Shown here in pieces: positions 7,156-14,326 of a DNA stretch of 64,000 bases. This DNA is from Ureibacillus yapensis (GTDB lineage Bacteria > Bacillota > Bacilli > Bacillales_A > Planococcaceae), in contig NZ_QWEI01000009.1 of the NCBI RefSeq assembly GCF_003515775.1, positions 1 to 64,000 on the forward strand, written 5' to 3'. The notes below the pieces were generated by a model. That model worked only from the letters and a program-made list of their open reading frames with translations. It had not been told where the DNA came from and did no database searches. Positions within the stretch are counted from its first letter, which is position 1. The number at the start of each line of letters is the position of its first letter. A program made the translations under genes and the position numbers.

Positions 7156-7986
7156 ATGTTTAAAAAAGTAATTTCAATAGTACCTGTTGCCGTTCTTGCG
7201 GCTGGAATCGGTGCAAATGCACAAGCTTCAACTATTACTGTAGAAAAAGGCGATACACTTTGGGGAATCTCCCGCGAACATAATGTAACGGTAGAAAATA
7301 TCCAAACGTGGAACCACCTTTCTTCGGATACTATCCATGCAGGAGATGTTTTAACGCTTAATCCACAAAATCAATATACTGTTAAAAAAGGCGATACATT
7401 GTGGAGCATAGCGCAAAAATATAATGTAACCGTTTCGCAAATAAAAAATTGGAACCAGTTGCAATCCGAGCTGATTCAACCTGGTTTAACTTTAACTCTA
7501 TATAATAATGGCAAAACAGTAGTGGCAGCGGCTCCAGCACAAAACACTCCGGCACCGCAACCAACTGCTTCATCTCAAGAAAGCTCACAGAAGGCAGTTT
7601 CACAGCAAAGCGCGCCGAAAAAAGCAGTTGCTGGCGTCTCTACTACACGTGCATCTGAAAGTGCAGCACAAACAGCACCTTCTACAAGCACAAACAGCAA
7701 GGAGCTAATCATGCAAGCAACAGCATATACGGCTTCATGCGAGGGTTGTTCAGGCGTTACAGCTACGGGCATTAACCTAAAACAAAACCCGAATGCAAAA
7801 GTGATTTCGGTTGACCCATCCGTGATTCCACTGGGCAGCAAGGTTTATGTAGAAGGTTATGGTGAAGCCATTGCTGGAGACACAGGCAGTGCCATAAAAG
7901 GAAATAAAATCGATGTCTTTATTCCTTCTAAACAAGCAGCCATCAATTATGGCGTGAAACAAGTGAAAGTGACGATTTTAAATTAA
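7156..7986 (+). CDS. Secreted LysM-LysM-3D cell-wall hydrolase (YocH-like)
   Basis: This 276-residue protein has a signal peptide ending ANAQA (about residues 1-24). Two LysM peptidoglycan-binding repeats follow at about 26-68 and 74-117 (both contain KKGDTLW/EKGDTLW). A Ser/Thr/Ala/Gln-rich linker runs to about 185, and a C-terminal 3D domain begins MQATAYTASCEG. The aspartates that name the 3D domain are visible in VDPSVIPLG, AGDTGS and NKIDVFI. Such proteins are muralytic enzymes related to YocH and the Rpf/MltA fold. GGAGGA lies before the ATG; a strong terminator follows the stop. Confidence 0.88.
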   Translation: MFKKVISIVPVAVLAAGIGANAQASTITVEKGDTLWGISREHNVTVENIQTWNHLSSDTIHAGDVLTLNPQNQYTVKKGDTLWSIAQKYNVTVSQIKNWNQLQSELIQPGLTLTLYNNGKTVVAAAPAQNTPAPQPTASSQESSQKAVSQQSAPKKAVAGVSTTRASESAAQTAPSTSTNSKELIMQATAYTASCEGCSGVTATGINLKQNPNAKVISVDPSVIPLGSKVYVEGYGEAIAGDTGSAIKGNKIDVFIPSKQAAINYGVKQVKVTILN

Positions 7987-7995
7987 TATATATAA

Positions 7996-8029
7996 AGCAA
8001 AAAAGAACTGTTAAAGGTTCTTTTTTGCT
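7996..8029. terminator. Intrinsic terminator between convergent genes
   Basis: Stem AGCAAAAAAGAAC with its complement, followed by TTTTT; serves the LysM-3D gene and the convergent DMT gene. Confidence 0.8.
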
Positions 8030-8031
8030 TT

Positions 8032-8484
8032 TTATGTTTTGGAAATATCTTTCTTTTTCATATTAAAAATTAAAACCCCGGCAATCATCAACATAATGCC
8101 CAAAATATCTTCCCATTTTAAATTCATTTGAGGCAACACTAAAAATCCCGTCAGGTCAAACACAAGCGAAGACGTCAACTGGGCTATAACTGCGATTAAA
8201 ACTGCCTTTGTCGGGCCAAGTTGTTTCATGGCTTGCATCATGCAATAGATAATTCCGATTCCAATCAAGCCAAAAAGCCAGTAGCTGAGTTTCATGCCGC
8301 TAACATCAAAAATAGCTGGACCGTCAACAAGCAACCCAATCAGAAGACTCGCGATGCTACCGGTCAACAAAACAAAAGTCGTAGCCATCCAACTACTGAC
8401 ATGCTCATTTAAGTGGCGATTAAATATATTTTGCAGCCCAACGCCAGCTCCGGCGATCAATGCCAAAATTCCACCTAAAATCAT
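8032..8484 (-). CDS. Half-size DMT (YdcZ-type) membrane transporter subunit B
   Basis: This 150-residue protein has about five helices and matches the DMT_YdcZ (DUF606) family: GGILALIAGAGVGLQNIFNRHL at the start, GIIYCMMQAMKQLGPTKAVLIAVIAQL in the middle, and a last helix ending in a basic tail. The start codon overlaps the stop of the Crp/Fnr gene by ATGA, so translation is coupled. A paralogue lies on the other side of the regulator. Half-size DMT proteins often work as pairs; substrate unknown. Confidence 0.8.
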   Translation of the reverse strand: MILGGILALIAGAGVGLQNIFNRHLNEHVSSWMATTFVLLTGSIASLLIGLLVDGPAIFDVSGMKLSYWLFGLIGIGIIYCMMQAMKQLGPTKAVLIAVIAQLTSSLVFDLTGFLVLPQMNLKWEDILGIMLMIAGVLIFNMKKKDISKT

Positions 8485-9149
8485 TGCTTTTCCTCCTCAT
8501 ATATATTGTTTTTCCCAAGAATAGTGAGCCGTTCACGATCAACAATCAAAATCGAACGCTCTCTTCGTTCCAAAATACCTTTCTTACACAAATCACCAAT
8601 GACCCGATTCATATGGCGCTTCGTGGTGCCGATTAAATCCGCAGCATCGCGTAAATCACGTGTTGATACAGCCTCGTTATTCATGGACATCGATAGCAAA
8701 TAACTGCACAATCGCACTTCCACGGGATACATTAAATTAAACGTCAATGCATTTGAATTGGCGTAAAGTTTTTCGGTAATCCGTTCTAAAAGAAAACGAA
8801 CAAAAGGCAAATAACCCATTCCATATTTTTGAGCAACTTGTATCGGAATGGTCAGCATTTCGACATCCGTCATCGCTTCCACGGTGTTAATATAGGGAGC
8901 CTGTTGCACAAATTCAATATCGCCGATAATATCGAATGAGTCCTTAAAGGATATAATCACCCTTTTTCCTTCAGGCGATATTTTATATGCTTTAATTTTA
9001 CCCTTCGCCAAGAAAAATAAAAAACGTGGATTCTCGCCTTGCCTGATAACGAAATCTCCTTTGTTGTAGGAAGTAATGGTAAGGCTGTGGAGCAGTTCAT
9101 CATTTAAAACACGTTGAAGCGAAAATTCTTTAATATAATCGTTATCCAC
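8481..9149 (-). CDS. Crp/Fnr-family transcription regulator
   Basis: The best start is the GTG at 9149, five bases after AGGGGTG, giving 222 residues. A cyclic-nucleotide-type beta barrel occupies about residues 15-130 (GDFVIRQGENPRFLFFLAKGKIKAYKISPEGKRVII). A C-helix and a winged-helix domain follow, with TRDLRDAADLIGTTKRHMNRVIGDLCKKGIL as the DNA-recognition region. No Fe-S cysteine cluster is visible, so it is not an FNR oxygen sensor. It sits between two YdcZ-type transporter genes in one operon and probably controls them. Confidence 0.82.
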   Translation of the reverse strand: MDNDYIKEFSLQRVLNDELLHSLTITSYNKGDFVIRQGENPRFLFFLAKGKIKAYKISPEGKRVIISFKDSFDIIGDIEFVQQAPYINTVEAMTDVEMLTIPIQVAQKYGMGYLPFVRFLLERITEKLYANSNALTFNLMYPVEVRLCSYLLSMSMNNEAVSTRDLRDAADLIGTTKRHMNRVIGDLCKKGILERRERSILIVDRERLTILGKNNIYEEEKQ

Positions 9150-9159
9150 GACAACACCC

Positions 9160-9585
9160 CTATAAACTAATAAAAACAGCACCAAGCATCATCAATGCCA
9201 ACCCCAGCCACTGTTTGCCGGCAATCGGTGACTTTTTCAAATCCAATCCCCCCATCGCTTCAACCAGAACGACAGTCCCCAATTGCGCAATCAGGAGTAA
9301 AGCATTGGCAACAGTTGCCCCTACGTATGTAACGGCCAGCACACTGGATGCAACAACAACGGCCCCAAATGATCCCCCAAATAAATACAAAGGTTTCACT
9401 TCAGCGAATCCCGCCAAACGATTCTGCCTTGCTAAAATTGAAATAATCATTGCCCCCACAGCCCCGACTGCCTGTGTAATCATGGCGGTTGTCCAGGTAC
9501 TTACTTCCGCACCAATCGCGGCATTTGTAACATTTTGCAAGGCAATGAAAAAACCGGCCAAAATCGCCATCATAATTCCTATCAT
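9160..9585 (-). CDS. Half-size DMT (YdcZ-type) membrane transporter subunit A
   Basis: The ATG at 9585 is preceded by TGAGGA at good spacing, giving 141 residues. It has about five transmembrane helices: IMMAILAGFFIALQNVTNAAIG, then AVGAVGAMIISILA, a Gly-rich FGGSFGAVVVASSVLAVTYVG, and IAQLGTVVLVEAMGGL. It is paralogous to the protein at 8032-8484. It is the first gene of the three-gene operon; the regulator starts 10 bases after its stop. Confidence 0.8.
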   Translation of the reverse strand: MIGIMMAILAGFFIALQNVTNAAIGAEVSTWTTAMITQAVGAVGAMIISILARQNRLAGFAEVKPLYLFGGSFGAVVVASSVLAVTYVGATVANALLLIAQLGTVVLVEAMGGLDLKKSPIAGKQWLGLALMMLGAVFISL

Positions 9586-9629
9586 AAAATTCCTCATCTC
9601 GATGATAAATATAAATTAATTACACCATT

Positions 9630-9649
9630 CCTTACCCTTATATGTAAGG
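9630..9649. promoter_or_regulatory. Dyad operator candidate for the YdcZ-Crp-YdcZ operon
   Basis: CCTTAC, 8 bases, GTAAGG, 45 bases upstream of the first gene. On the minus strand, TTACAT and TGTAAT separated by 17 bases overlap the dyad and could form the promoter. A second, similar dyad lies at 9739-9759. Confidence 0.4.
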
Positions 9650-9738
9650 ACATATGTCTCGTTTTTAAAATGTACTTAAAAAGCTTATTCCATAACGAAA
9701 TTATGAAAAAGCTTTTAATACCTTTATTTGTCACCCAG

Positions 9739-9759
9739 CCTTTACGTATATGTAAAAGG
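9739..9759. promoter_or_regulatory. Second dyad, related to that at 9630-9649
   Basis: CCTTTAC, then GTATAT, then GTAAAAGG form a near-palindrome 37 bases before the small gene at 9796. Both dyads contain TATATGTAA, suggesting one regulator acts on both sides of the divergent region. Confidence 0.35.
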
Positions 9760-9795
9760 GTTGCAGTAAAAACTTTTAAAAAGGAGTGATGCAAA

Positions 9796-9972
9796 GTGAA
9801 AGACAATAATCGTTTCCTGACAACAGCCCCAAAAGAGAAAGAATTCACGATTGATACGGGGTTAAGCGCCAAGAACGTCCTCAAAAACTCCGTCCACAAA
9901 CATAAAGAGATGGAAGAAACCAATATTGCCATCACCGGCGACGAAATCAAACAACAAAACGAAAATTTATAA
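9796..9972 (+). CDS. Small hydrophilic hypothetical protein, GTG start
   Basis: AAGGAGTGAT is followed after five bases by GTG, opening a 58-residue frame. The product is charged with no membrane segment: it starts MKDNNRFLTTAPKEKEF, has a central KNVLKNSVHKHKEMEE helix and ends in a Gln/Asn-rich tail. An ATG at 9790 is out of frame and stops after six codons. No family is recognised. A long stem-loop follows at about 9999-10066. Confidence 0.6.
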   Translation: MKDNNRFLTTAPKEKEFTIDTGLSAKNVLKNSVHKHKEMEETNIAITGDEIKQQNENL

Positions 9973-10127
9973 TGGATTGCTGTTTTCAAGTTAGTATAGC
10001 GGCAGATTAACATGTGGCCCAGCTCAACTTATTGTGAAATAAGGCCATTGTTGCATTTGCCGCTTTACTTATCTAGGGGATTATTATTTAGGATGCCGGC
10101 ATTTTCTTAATCATCAGCTTGAGACAG

Positions 10128-10437
10128 CTTCTATTCGAACATTTTCATTAGTATCACTGCACATATCGCTTAGAACGCTTCTAATCGAGCGTTTTTCATC
10201 AATCTCAAGGCTAACTTTGCTTTATCCACCTTCTAATCGAGCATCTTCCATCAAAAACACTGCAGACACCGCTTTAGCCCACTTCTAATCGAGCGTTTTT
10301 CATCAATCTCACTTCAAACACTTCTTTAGACTGCTTCTAATCAAGCATCTTTCATCAACATCATTTCAAATACCGCTTTAAACCCCTTCTAATCGAGCAT
10401 ATTTCACCAAACTCACTTAAATCGCCGCTTTAGCCGA
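10128..10437. repeat. 52-bp tandem array B, six units
   Basis: CTTCTAATCGAGC-type unit starts fall at 10128, 10178, 10230, 10282, 10334 and 10386, giving spacings of 50, 52, 52, 52 and 52. Identity runs along the whole unit (CATCAA, TCACT and GCTTTAG blocks), so this is a diverged tandem repeat rather than repeat plus spacer. Units are not a multiple of three and are interrupted by stops, so the array is non-coding. Confidence 0.85.
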
Positions 10438-10469
10438 TCATCATTACAATCTTCACTATTGCGCCAAAA

Positions 10470-10499
10470 AAAGCGTCGATCCGTTAGAATCAACGCTTT
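10470..10499. terminator. Intrinsic terminator of yvbH
   Basis: Stem AAAGCGTcGAT with ATCaACGCTTT, with a run of seven A on the plus strand giving T's on the minus strand. Confidence 0.65.
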
Positions 10500-10505
10500 C
10501 CTCTT

Positions 10506-11132
10506 TTAATTTTGGATATATTTTTGGAAGACATCCGAGAAATCTTTTTTCTCGTTTTGTTCATAGGTTTGGACTAACCAGGTGTTGGCGAAGTCTACAA
10601 TTTTGTTGAATTCAATATTGATCGGCGTGTCCGTGGAACGTGCTCCGTAATCGAGATTACGCGCAATGGACAGGGCCTCTTTTGCAAACTCGTTTAAACG
10701 CGCATTCTTTTCCTGTATTTTGGAAATGGCAAGCAACGATTTATAAAGATCAGCAATTTCCACTCCGAATTTCTTGGAAATGTCGATGGAAAAATCGTTA
10801 TGGCCAATCTGGAACTTAATTTCAAGGTCTAGATCGATTGTACCCGCCGTCTCCAACATGACGTTCTCGAATTGATGTTTGTAGTAATCATATCGTTTCA
10901 AAACGCGCTTTTTGCTCACGGCAGATTCTCCGTCCAAGTGCAATAAAGCCAAGTTTGTAAAGCAATACTCATCCGTCTTTGATTTAATAAGGAAGAAAAT
11001 CTTCTCCCCATCCTCTGTTAAAATAAAATCATCCGACTCGGTTTTGCCGTAGTCTTCGGGTTTGATTACTTGCCCGATATCACTTAGCCCTAAAGCGTCA
11101 CCTACTGCATTTCCAACGAAATTTTTAAACAT
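10506..11132 (-). CDS. yvbH: PH-domain protein YvbH
   Basis: This 208-residue protein carries a bacterial pleckstrin-homology (bPH_1) domain with the recognisable YvbH sequence: ALGLSDIGQVIKPEDYGK, then SDDFILTEDGEKIFFLIKSK, DEYCFTNLALLHLDGE and KKRVLKRYDYYKHQF. A helical C-terminal extension follows (about residues 130-208). The family is cytoplasmic and of unknown function. It appears to be a single-gene unit ending in a terminator. Confidence 0.88.
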   Translation of the reverse strand: MFKNFVGNAVGDALGLSDIGQVIKPEDYGKTESDDFILTEDGEKIFFLIKSKTDEYCFTNLALLHLDGESAVSKKRVLKRYDYYKHQFENVMLETAGTIDLDLEIKFQIGHNDFSIDISKKFGVEIADLYKSLLAISKIQEKNARLNEFAKEALSIARNLDYGARSTDTPINIEFNKIVDFANTWLVQTYEQNEKKDFSDVFQKYIQN

Positions 11133-11267
11133 GCAAAATCCTCCCTACAGTTCATCATCCCTCTAAGGATAAGATGAAACACGTTCCAAAATCAATGAGT
11201 CCTTTTCCACATATTGTATCCTGCCCTTCAAGCTTTAGAAAATTTAACCGATATTTGGGCTTTTATC

Positions 11268-11309
11268 TGTTATATATCAGAGTATAGGTGAATATATTGT
11301 TATATATCA
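11268..11309. repeat. Direct repeat upstream of a small gene
   Basis: TGTTATATATCA occurs at 11268-11279 and 11298-11309, 30 bp apart, just upstream of the small gene at 11327. It may be a regulator site or promoter duplication. Confidence 0.4.
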
Positions 11310-11326
11310 ATTAGGAGGTCGATTGT

Positions 11327-11479
11327 ATGTTGACAGAGAAGGAACGATCAAATATGATTCAATTTTTGGAAAAGTACTTTAATATTGATTCGGAGCAGCT
11401 GTTGAATAGCAGCGATCGTATGTTGGAAACTACATACGAATTTTACTACTCGCGAAAAGAAATGGAATGTGATTTTTAA
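11327..11479 (+). CDS. BH0509-like small protein
   Basis: AGGAGG precedes the ATG at 11327, and the frame encodes 50 residues: MLTEKERSNMIQFLEKYF, NIDSEQLLNSSDRMLETTYE, then a short aromatic/charged tail. The pattern of a short helix with ERxNMIxFL, then a two-residue turn and a second helix ending in Tyr, is like the BH0509 family of small Bacillales proteins. The function of the family is unknown. No signal or membrane segment. Confidence 0.6.
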   Translation: MLTEKERSNMIQFLEKYFNIDSEQLLNSSDRMLETTYEFYYSRKEMECDF

Positions 11480-11510
11480 ATCAATACAGTGCAAGTAAGT
11501 TCGCTCTGCT

Positions 11511-11763
11511 GATGAAGTGCATTTGGAGTTATATTCCTTCCCAAATGCACTTCATTCCCTTTCTGAAAGGCTTTCCACGTGCAATTCTCTTCCCAAATGC
11601 ACTTCATCCACCCTATGAAAGGCTTTCCGGGTGCAATTTTCTTCTCAAATGCACTTCATTCACCCTATGAGAGGCTTTCCGCGGGCATTCCTCTTCCCAA
11701 ATGCACTTCATCCACCCTATGAAAGGCTTTCCGGATGCAATTCCCTTCCCAAATGCACTTCAT
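11511..11763. repeat. 52-bp tandem array C, with an inverted half-unit at its head
   Basis: CAAATGCACTTCAT begins at 11542, 11594, 11646, 11698 and 11750, exactly 52 bp apart. Internal blocks (CACCCTATGA, AGGCTTTCCG, TGCAATT) also repeat. At 11511-11526 GATGAAGTGCATTTGG is the reverse complement of the unit core, giving a 16-bp stem with 11541-11556 over a 14-base loop. No ORF spans it. The unit sequence differs from arrays A and B but the period is the same. Confidence 0.88.
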
Positions 11764-11774
11764 GTACCTAAATT

Positions 11775-12152
11775 CTATTCCACATCAAACCACAGTTTTT
11801 CCTGGTCTTCCTCATCGCCATTGTAGTTGATTAGAATTTCTTCGCCTGCCTGGATATCCTTATAAGCATAAAAATCAAAGGTGTGATTGTTAAAATTGAT
11901 TTCATAGGTTGCGTTTGGTGTGTAGGAATGGTTGAATAACATGCCGTATCCTAGAAGGATGGCAGTATGATTGATTCCATACTCAAATGCATAGTCAGCC
12001 AATAGGGTTTGCTCAATATGATGATGCTGATCGTTTGGGTAAGCGATAACAGGCGCTTCATGAATAAGCGTGCCTTTTTTAATATCACAGGTTGCAAATA
12101 CCCCTCTATTGAATTCTCCGTTACTTAGTGGTGATGTTTTTACTTCAATCAT
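11775..12152 (-). CDS. Stand-alone SET-domain protein (protein lysine methyltransferase fold)
   Basis: The 125-residue protein is a minimal SET domain. It has the N-terminal FNRGVFATCDIKKGTLIHEAPV, then the signature MLFNHSYTPNATYEIN (the family's NHSxxPN) and GEEILINYNGDEE near the C-terminus. These form the S-adenosylmethionine pocket and pseudoknot. No post-SET cysteines are present. Small bacterial SET proteins of this kind occur in Bacillales; substrates are largely unknown. The gene abuts array C on its 3' side. Confidence 0.82.
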   Translation of the reverse strand: MIEVKTSPLSNGEFNRGVFATCDIKKGTLIHEAPVIAYPNDQHHHIEQTLLADYAFEYGINHTAILLGYGMLFNHSYTPNATYEINFNNHTFDFYAYKDIQAGEEILINYNGDEEDQEKLWFDVE

Positions 12153-12311
12153 CTTTATCGCCTACTCACTTTAGAATTTCTTCTAACTCTATCATGAATT
12201 CGAAGAGGAAGTATATAAAAACTCCCATGATCCTGTTTAAATCGCGATTAAAGTTAAGTTCATGCTCTCTTCAAAGCCGATAATAATTTGACCAAAAACT
12301 CTGAAAGCACC

Positions 12312-12347
12312 AAAAGACGTTAACCCCGTCTCGGGTTAACGTCTTTT
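12312..12347. terminator. Bidirectional intrinsic terminator
   Basis: AAAAGACGTTAACCC pairs with its full complement over a short loop, T-rich on both strands. It lies 3' of the YflT-like gene at 12413. Confidence 0.8.
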
Positions 12348-12412
12348 ATGTTAACAAAGGCGCCGGCCCTTATTAACGCGATATGGAGCCAGTCCGCTCA
12401 CTTTTGTGCCAT

Positions 12413-12832
12413 CTAGAGCAATGGGTTCTGGTAATTGCCGAAGGAATTTAAGTCTCGCGGCAGGTCTCTTTCGACCACGGTTGTCTCGATATAATCGTCT
12501 GTGTAAATTAATACACCGCCATTTTCCACAACTTCTTTGTAGTGCAGCAATTGGCTTTCCGGCAAGTCTGCATCTTTAAGACCTTCCATGACTGCATCTT
12601 CTCCCGTGAACAAGGATTTAAATTTATCTCCGACAGTACCTGTTTTCTGTACATCTACATCCGGATCCCATTTTAAATCTTTAAGACCGTCTAAATCTTT
12701 GCCTATCACATTAATCTGACCCTTAGGAATTCCATCATTCTTCAATCGATCAATAATTCCTAGTGCTTCCGTTTTCGTATGGGCCACTTCAATGTTATAT
12801 CGACCTATGCTGTTATGATGTGATGAATACAT
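12413..12832 (-). CDS. General stress protein 17M-like (YflT domain), paralogue 1
   Basis: This 139-residue protein has the YflT/GsiB-neighbour fold: RYNIEVAHTKTEALGIIDRLKNDGIPKGQINVIGKD at the start, then VGDKFKSLFTGEDAVMEGL and ESQLLHYKEVVENGGVLIYTD. GAGGAATTC precedes the ATG. A sigma-B-like promoter is 32 bases upstream. The family is induced by general stress; the mechanism is unknown. It is about half identical, by eye, to the next gene upstream at 13015-13446. Confidence 0.82.
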   Translation of the reverse strand: MYSSHHNSIGRYNIEVAHTKTEALGIIDRLKNDGIPKGQINVIGKDLDGLKDLKWDPDVDVQKTGTVGDKFKSLFTGEDAVMEGLKDADLPESQLLHYKEVVENGGVLIYTDDYIETTVVERDLPRDLNSFGNYQNPLL

Positions 12833-12863
12833 CTTGAATTCCTCCTTTTGAGTATACTCTTCT

Positions 12864-12888
12864 TTACCCCTCGCCCAAAACGATAAAC
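12864..12888 (-). promoter_or_regulatory. Candidate sigma-B promoter
   Basis: On the minus strand GTTTAT (12888-12883), a 13-base spacer and GGGTAA (12869-12864) fit GTTTAA-N12-15-GGGTAT with one mismatch in each box, upstream of a YflT-type stress gene. Confidence 0.5.
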
Positions 12889-12946
12889 ATATTTTTCGAA
12901 GTTAACACTTGACAAGTTAGCGCAGTTTTGCTAGATAGCAAATATA

Positions 12947-12984
12947 AAAAAGTATTAATCCACACTTTCCGGATTAATACTTTT
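12947..12984. terminator. Bidirectional intrinsic terminator
   Basis: AAAAGTATTAATCC with its complement around an 8-9 base loop, ending in TTTTACTTTTTT. It lies 3' of the second YflT-like gene. Confidence 0.75.
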
Positions 12985-13014
12985 ACTTTTTTATCGCCGT
13001 TTTAAACATATGCC

Positions 13015-13446
13015 CTATAACCGCGCTCCATCATCATAGGTAGCAGAATCGTCAATATAATTCGGATCTCTTTCCATTTGATTGACCACTTTTTTCGTGT
13101 CCAAATACTCATCCGAATAAATCAGCACGCCGCCGTTATCAACAATCTGTTGGAAGCGATGAAGCTCGTCTTCCGGCAATTTCGCCCTCTTTAGCCCTTC
13201 GATGTCAGCATTCTCTCCAGTAAAGAAAGAGGTAATTTTGTCGCCGTTATTGCCGATACGGTGCAAATTGATTTCAGCGTCCCATTTTAAATTGGCGAAT
13301 TCGACCAATTCTTTTCCTACCACATGAATGTCGCCTTTTGGAATCTCGTCGTTTTTCAATCTTTTAATGATTTCCACTGCTTCTTGTTTTGTATACGCCA
13401 CCTCAATGTTGAATCTCCCGGGAGTCGCATCATCTGTTGGATACAT
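13015..13446 (-). CDS. General stress protein 17M-like (YflT domain), paralogue 2
   Basis: The 143-residue protein is the paralogue of 12413-12832 with the same blocks: RFNIEVAYTKQEAVEIIKRL, EIPKGDIHVVGKE, GDKITSFFTGENADIEGL and VDNGGVLIYSDEYLDTKKV. A strong ribosome site (AAAGGAGGAAG) precedes the ATG. No clear sigma-B promoter was found upstream. Each paralogue has its own terminator, so they are separate transcripts that probably arose by tandem duplication. Confidence 0.82.
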   Translation of the reverse strand: MYPTDDATPGRFNIEVAYTKQEAVEIIKRLKNDEIPKGDIHVVGKELVEFANLKWDAEINLHRIGNNGDKITSFFTGENADIEGLKRAKLPEDELHRFQQIVDNGGVLIYSDEYLDTKKVVNQMERDPNYIDDSATYDDGARL

Positions 13447-13533
13447 AATTCTTCCTCCTTTTTCACGCTTCTAGTTAAACTGTACCACGTAAGGAAAAAG
13501 TGAAAACATGGAAACGTTTGGTTTTAAACACAA

Positions 13534-13695
13534 TCAGTGTCCGGACAAAATGCCGAACAATGAAAAAGCACCAATGGAACATAAACCAATCAAAACACCG
13601 ATATAACCGCGATTACTCAATACTACACCGTGTTTCCACATGAAAACGGGAACGAATATCACCAGAATCATTGCAAGCATCCATACAAAGATCAT
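13534..13695 (-). CDS. Small two-helix membrane protein
   Basis: GGAGGTG is followed by the ATG at 13695 and a 53-residue frame. It encodes two hydrophobic segments, MIFVWMLAMILVIFVPVFMW and VLIGLCSIGAFSLFGIL, joined by KHGVVLSNRGYIG. An overlapping ATG four bases upstream (13699) opens a frame that does not look like protein. No family is recognised. The short loop between helices is basic, suggesting it faces the cytoplasm. Confidence 0.65.
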   Translation of the reverse strand: MIFVWMLAMILVIFVPVFMWKHGVVLSNRGYIGVLIGLCSIGAFSLFGILSGH

Positions 13696-13756
13696 CCATA
13701 AGCACCTCCACTTTTTATGTCCTATATATATTACATATGCTAATGTCCAATAAAAA

Positions 13757-13781
13757 AATCTCCTACAAAAGTAGAAGATTT
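13757..13781 (-). terminator. Intrinsic terminator of the 13893 gene
   Basis: AAATCTTCTAC, loop TTTT, GTAGGAGATTT, then TTTTTTT on the minus strand. Confidence 0.65.
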
Positions 13782-13892
13782 GAAGAGATGAAATCTAGGA
13801 AGTACCTAGCAGTATCTTGTTTCCCTGTAATTTCGTTTTCAAACACATTTTTTACATTCTTTTTTAAGCAAGCATTTCTGACTAGCCCATCC

Positions 13893-14132
13893 TTATGCAG
13901 GACACGCGTTCAGTTGTTCATTGCTTACAAATCGATGACAGACGTCTACCAAAAAGGCCCTGCTGAAATTTGCGGGAAAGTTCATATTTATTTGGTCAGG
14001 CTGATGATGTTGCATAAGCGGTTCCCCATTCTTGAATACCCATAAAACATAAGGAAGCCCTTCACGCTCATTTTTATATTCCAACAGAAACTCGTATTCT
14101 TCCACTTTGATTTTGTCAATCGCTGCAATCAT
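13893..14132 (-). CDS. Hypothetical 79-residue protein
   Basis: Start chosen at the ATG at 14132, preceded by AAGGAGGAG; a longer frame to 14195 lacks a ribosome site. The product is MIAAIDKIKVEEYEFLLEYK, then a conserved-looking GLPYVLWVFKNGEPLMQHH, then NFSRAFLVDVCHRFVSNEQ. It is cytoplasmic in composition. No family recognised; alternating beta-type and helical segments suggest a small folded domain. Confidence 0.55.
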   Translation of the reverse strand: MIAAIDKIKVEEYEFLLEYKNEREGLPYVLWVFKNGEPLMQHHQPDQINMNFPANFSRAFLVDVCHRFVSNEQLNACPA

Positions 14133-14282
14133 GAAAAACTCCTCCTTCTCTACCTTCCAGTATTGTTCCCTGAAAGGAAAAATATTCACTAACAATACAG
14201 GCCAAGTAAGTTATTAGAGATAGCTTATTCACATTGCTATGCTGAATATTACTAAATTTTTAAATTTGCTTTCTATATGAAA

Positions 14283-14313
14283 AAGAACCCGGAGTTTCAT
14301 TTTCCGGGTTCTT
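14283..14313. terminator. Intrinsic terminator of the acyltransferase gene
   Basis: AAGAACCCGGA with its complement, followed on the minus strand by TTTTTCAT. Confidence 0.75.
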
Positions 14314-14326
14314 GGACTAAACATAT

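Noticed and set aside
10128-11763. CRISPR array at the 52-bp repeats
   Set aside because: Conservation runs along the entire unit; there are no identical repeats separated by unrelated spacers, and no cas genes.
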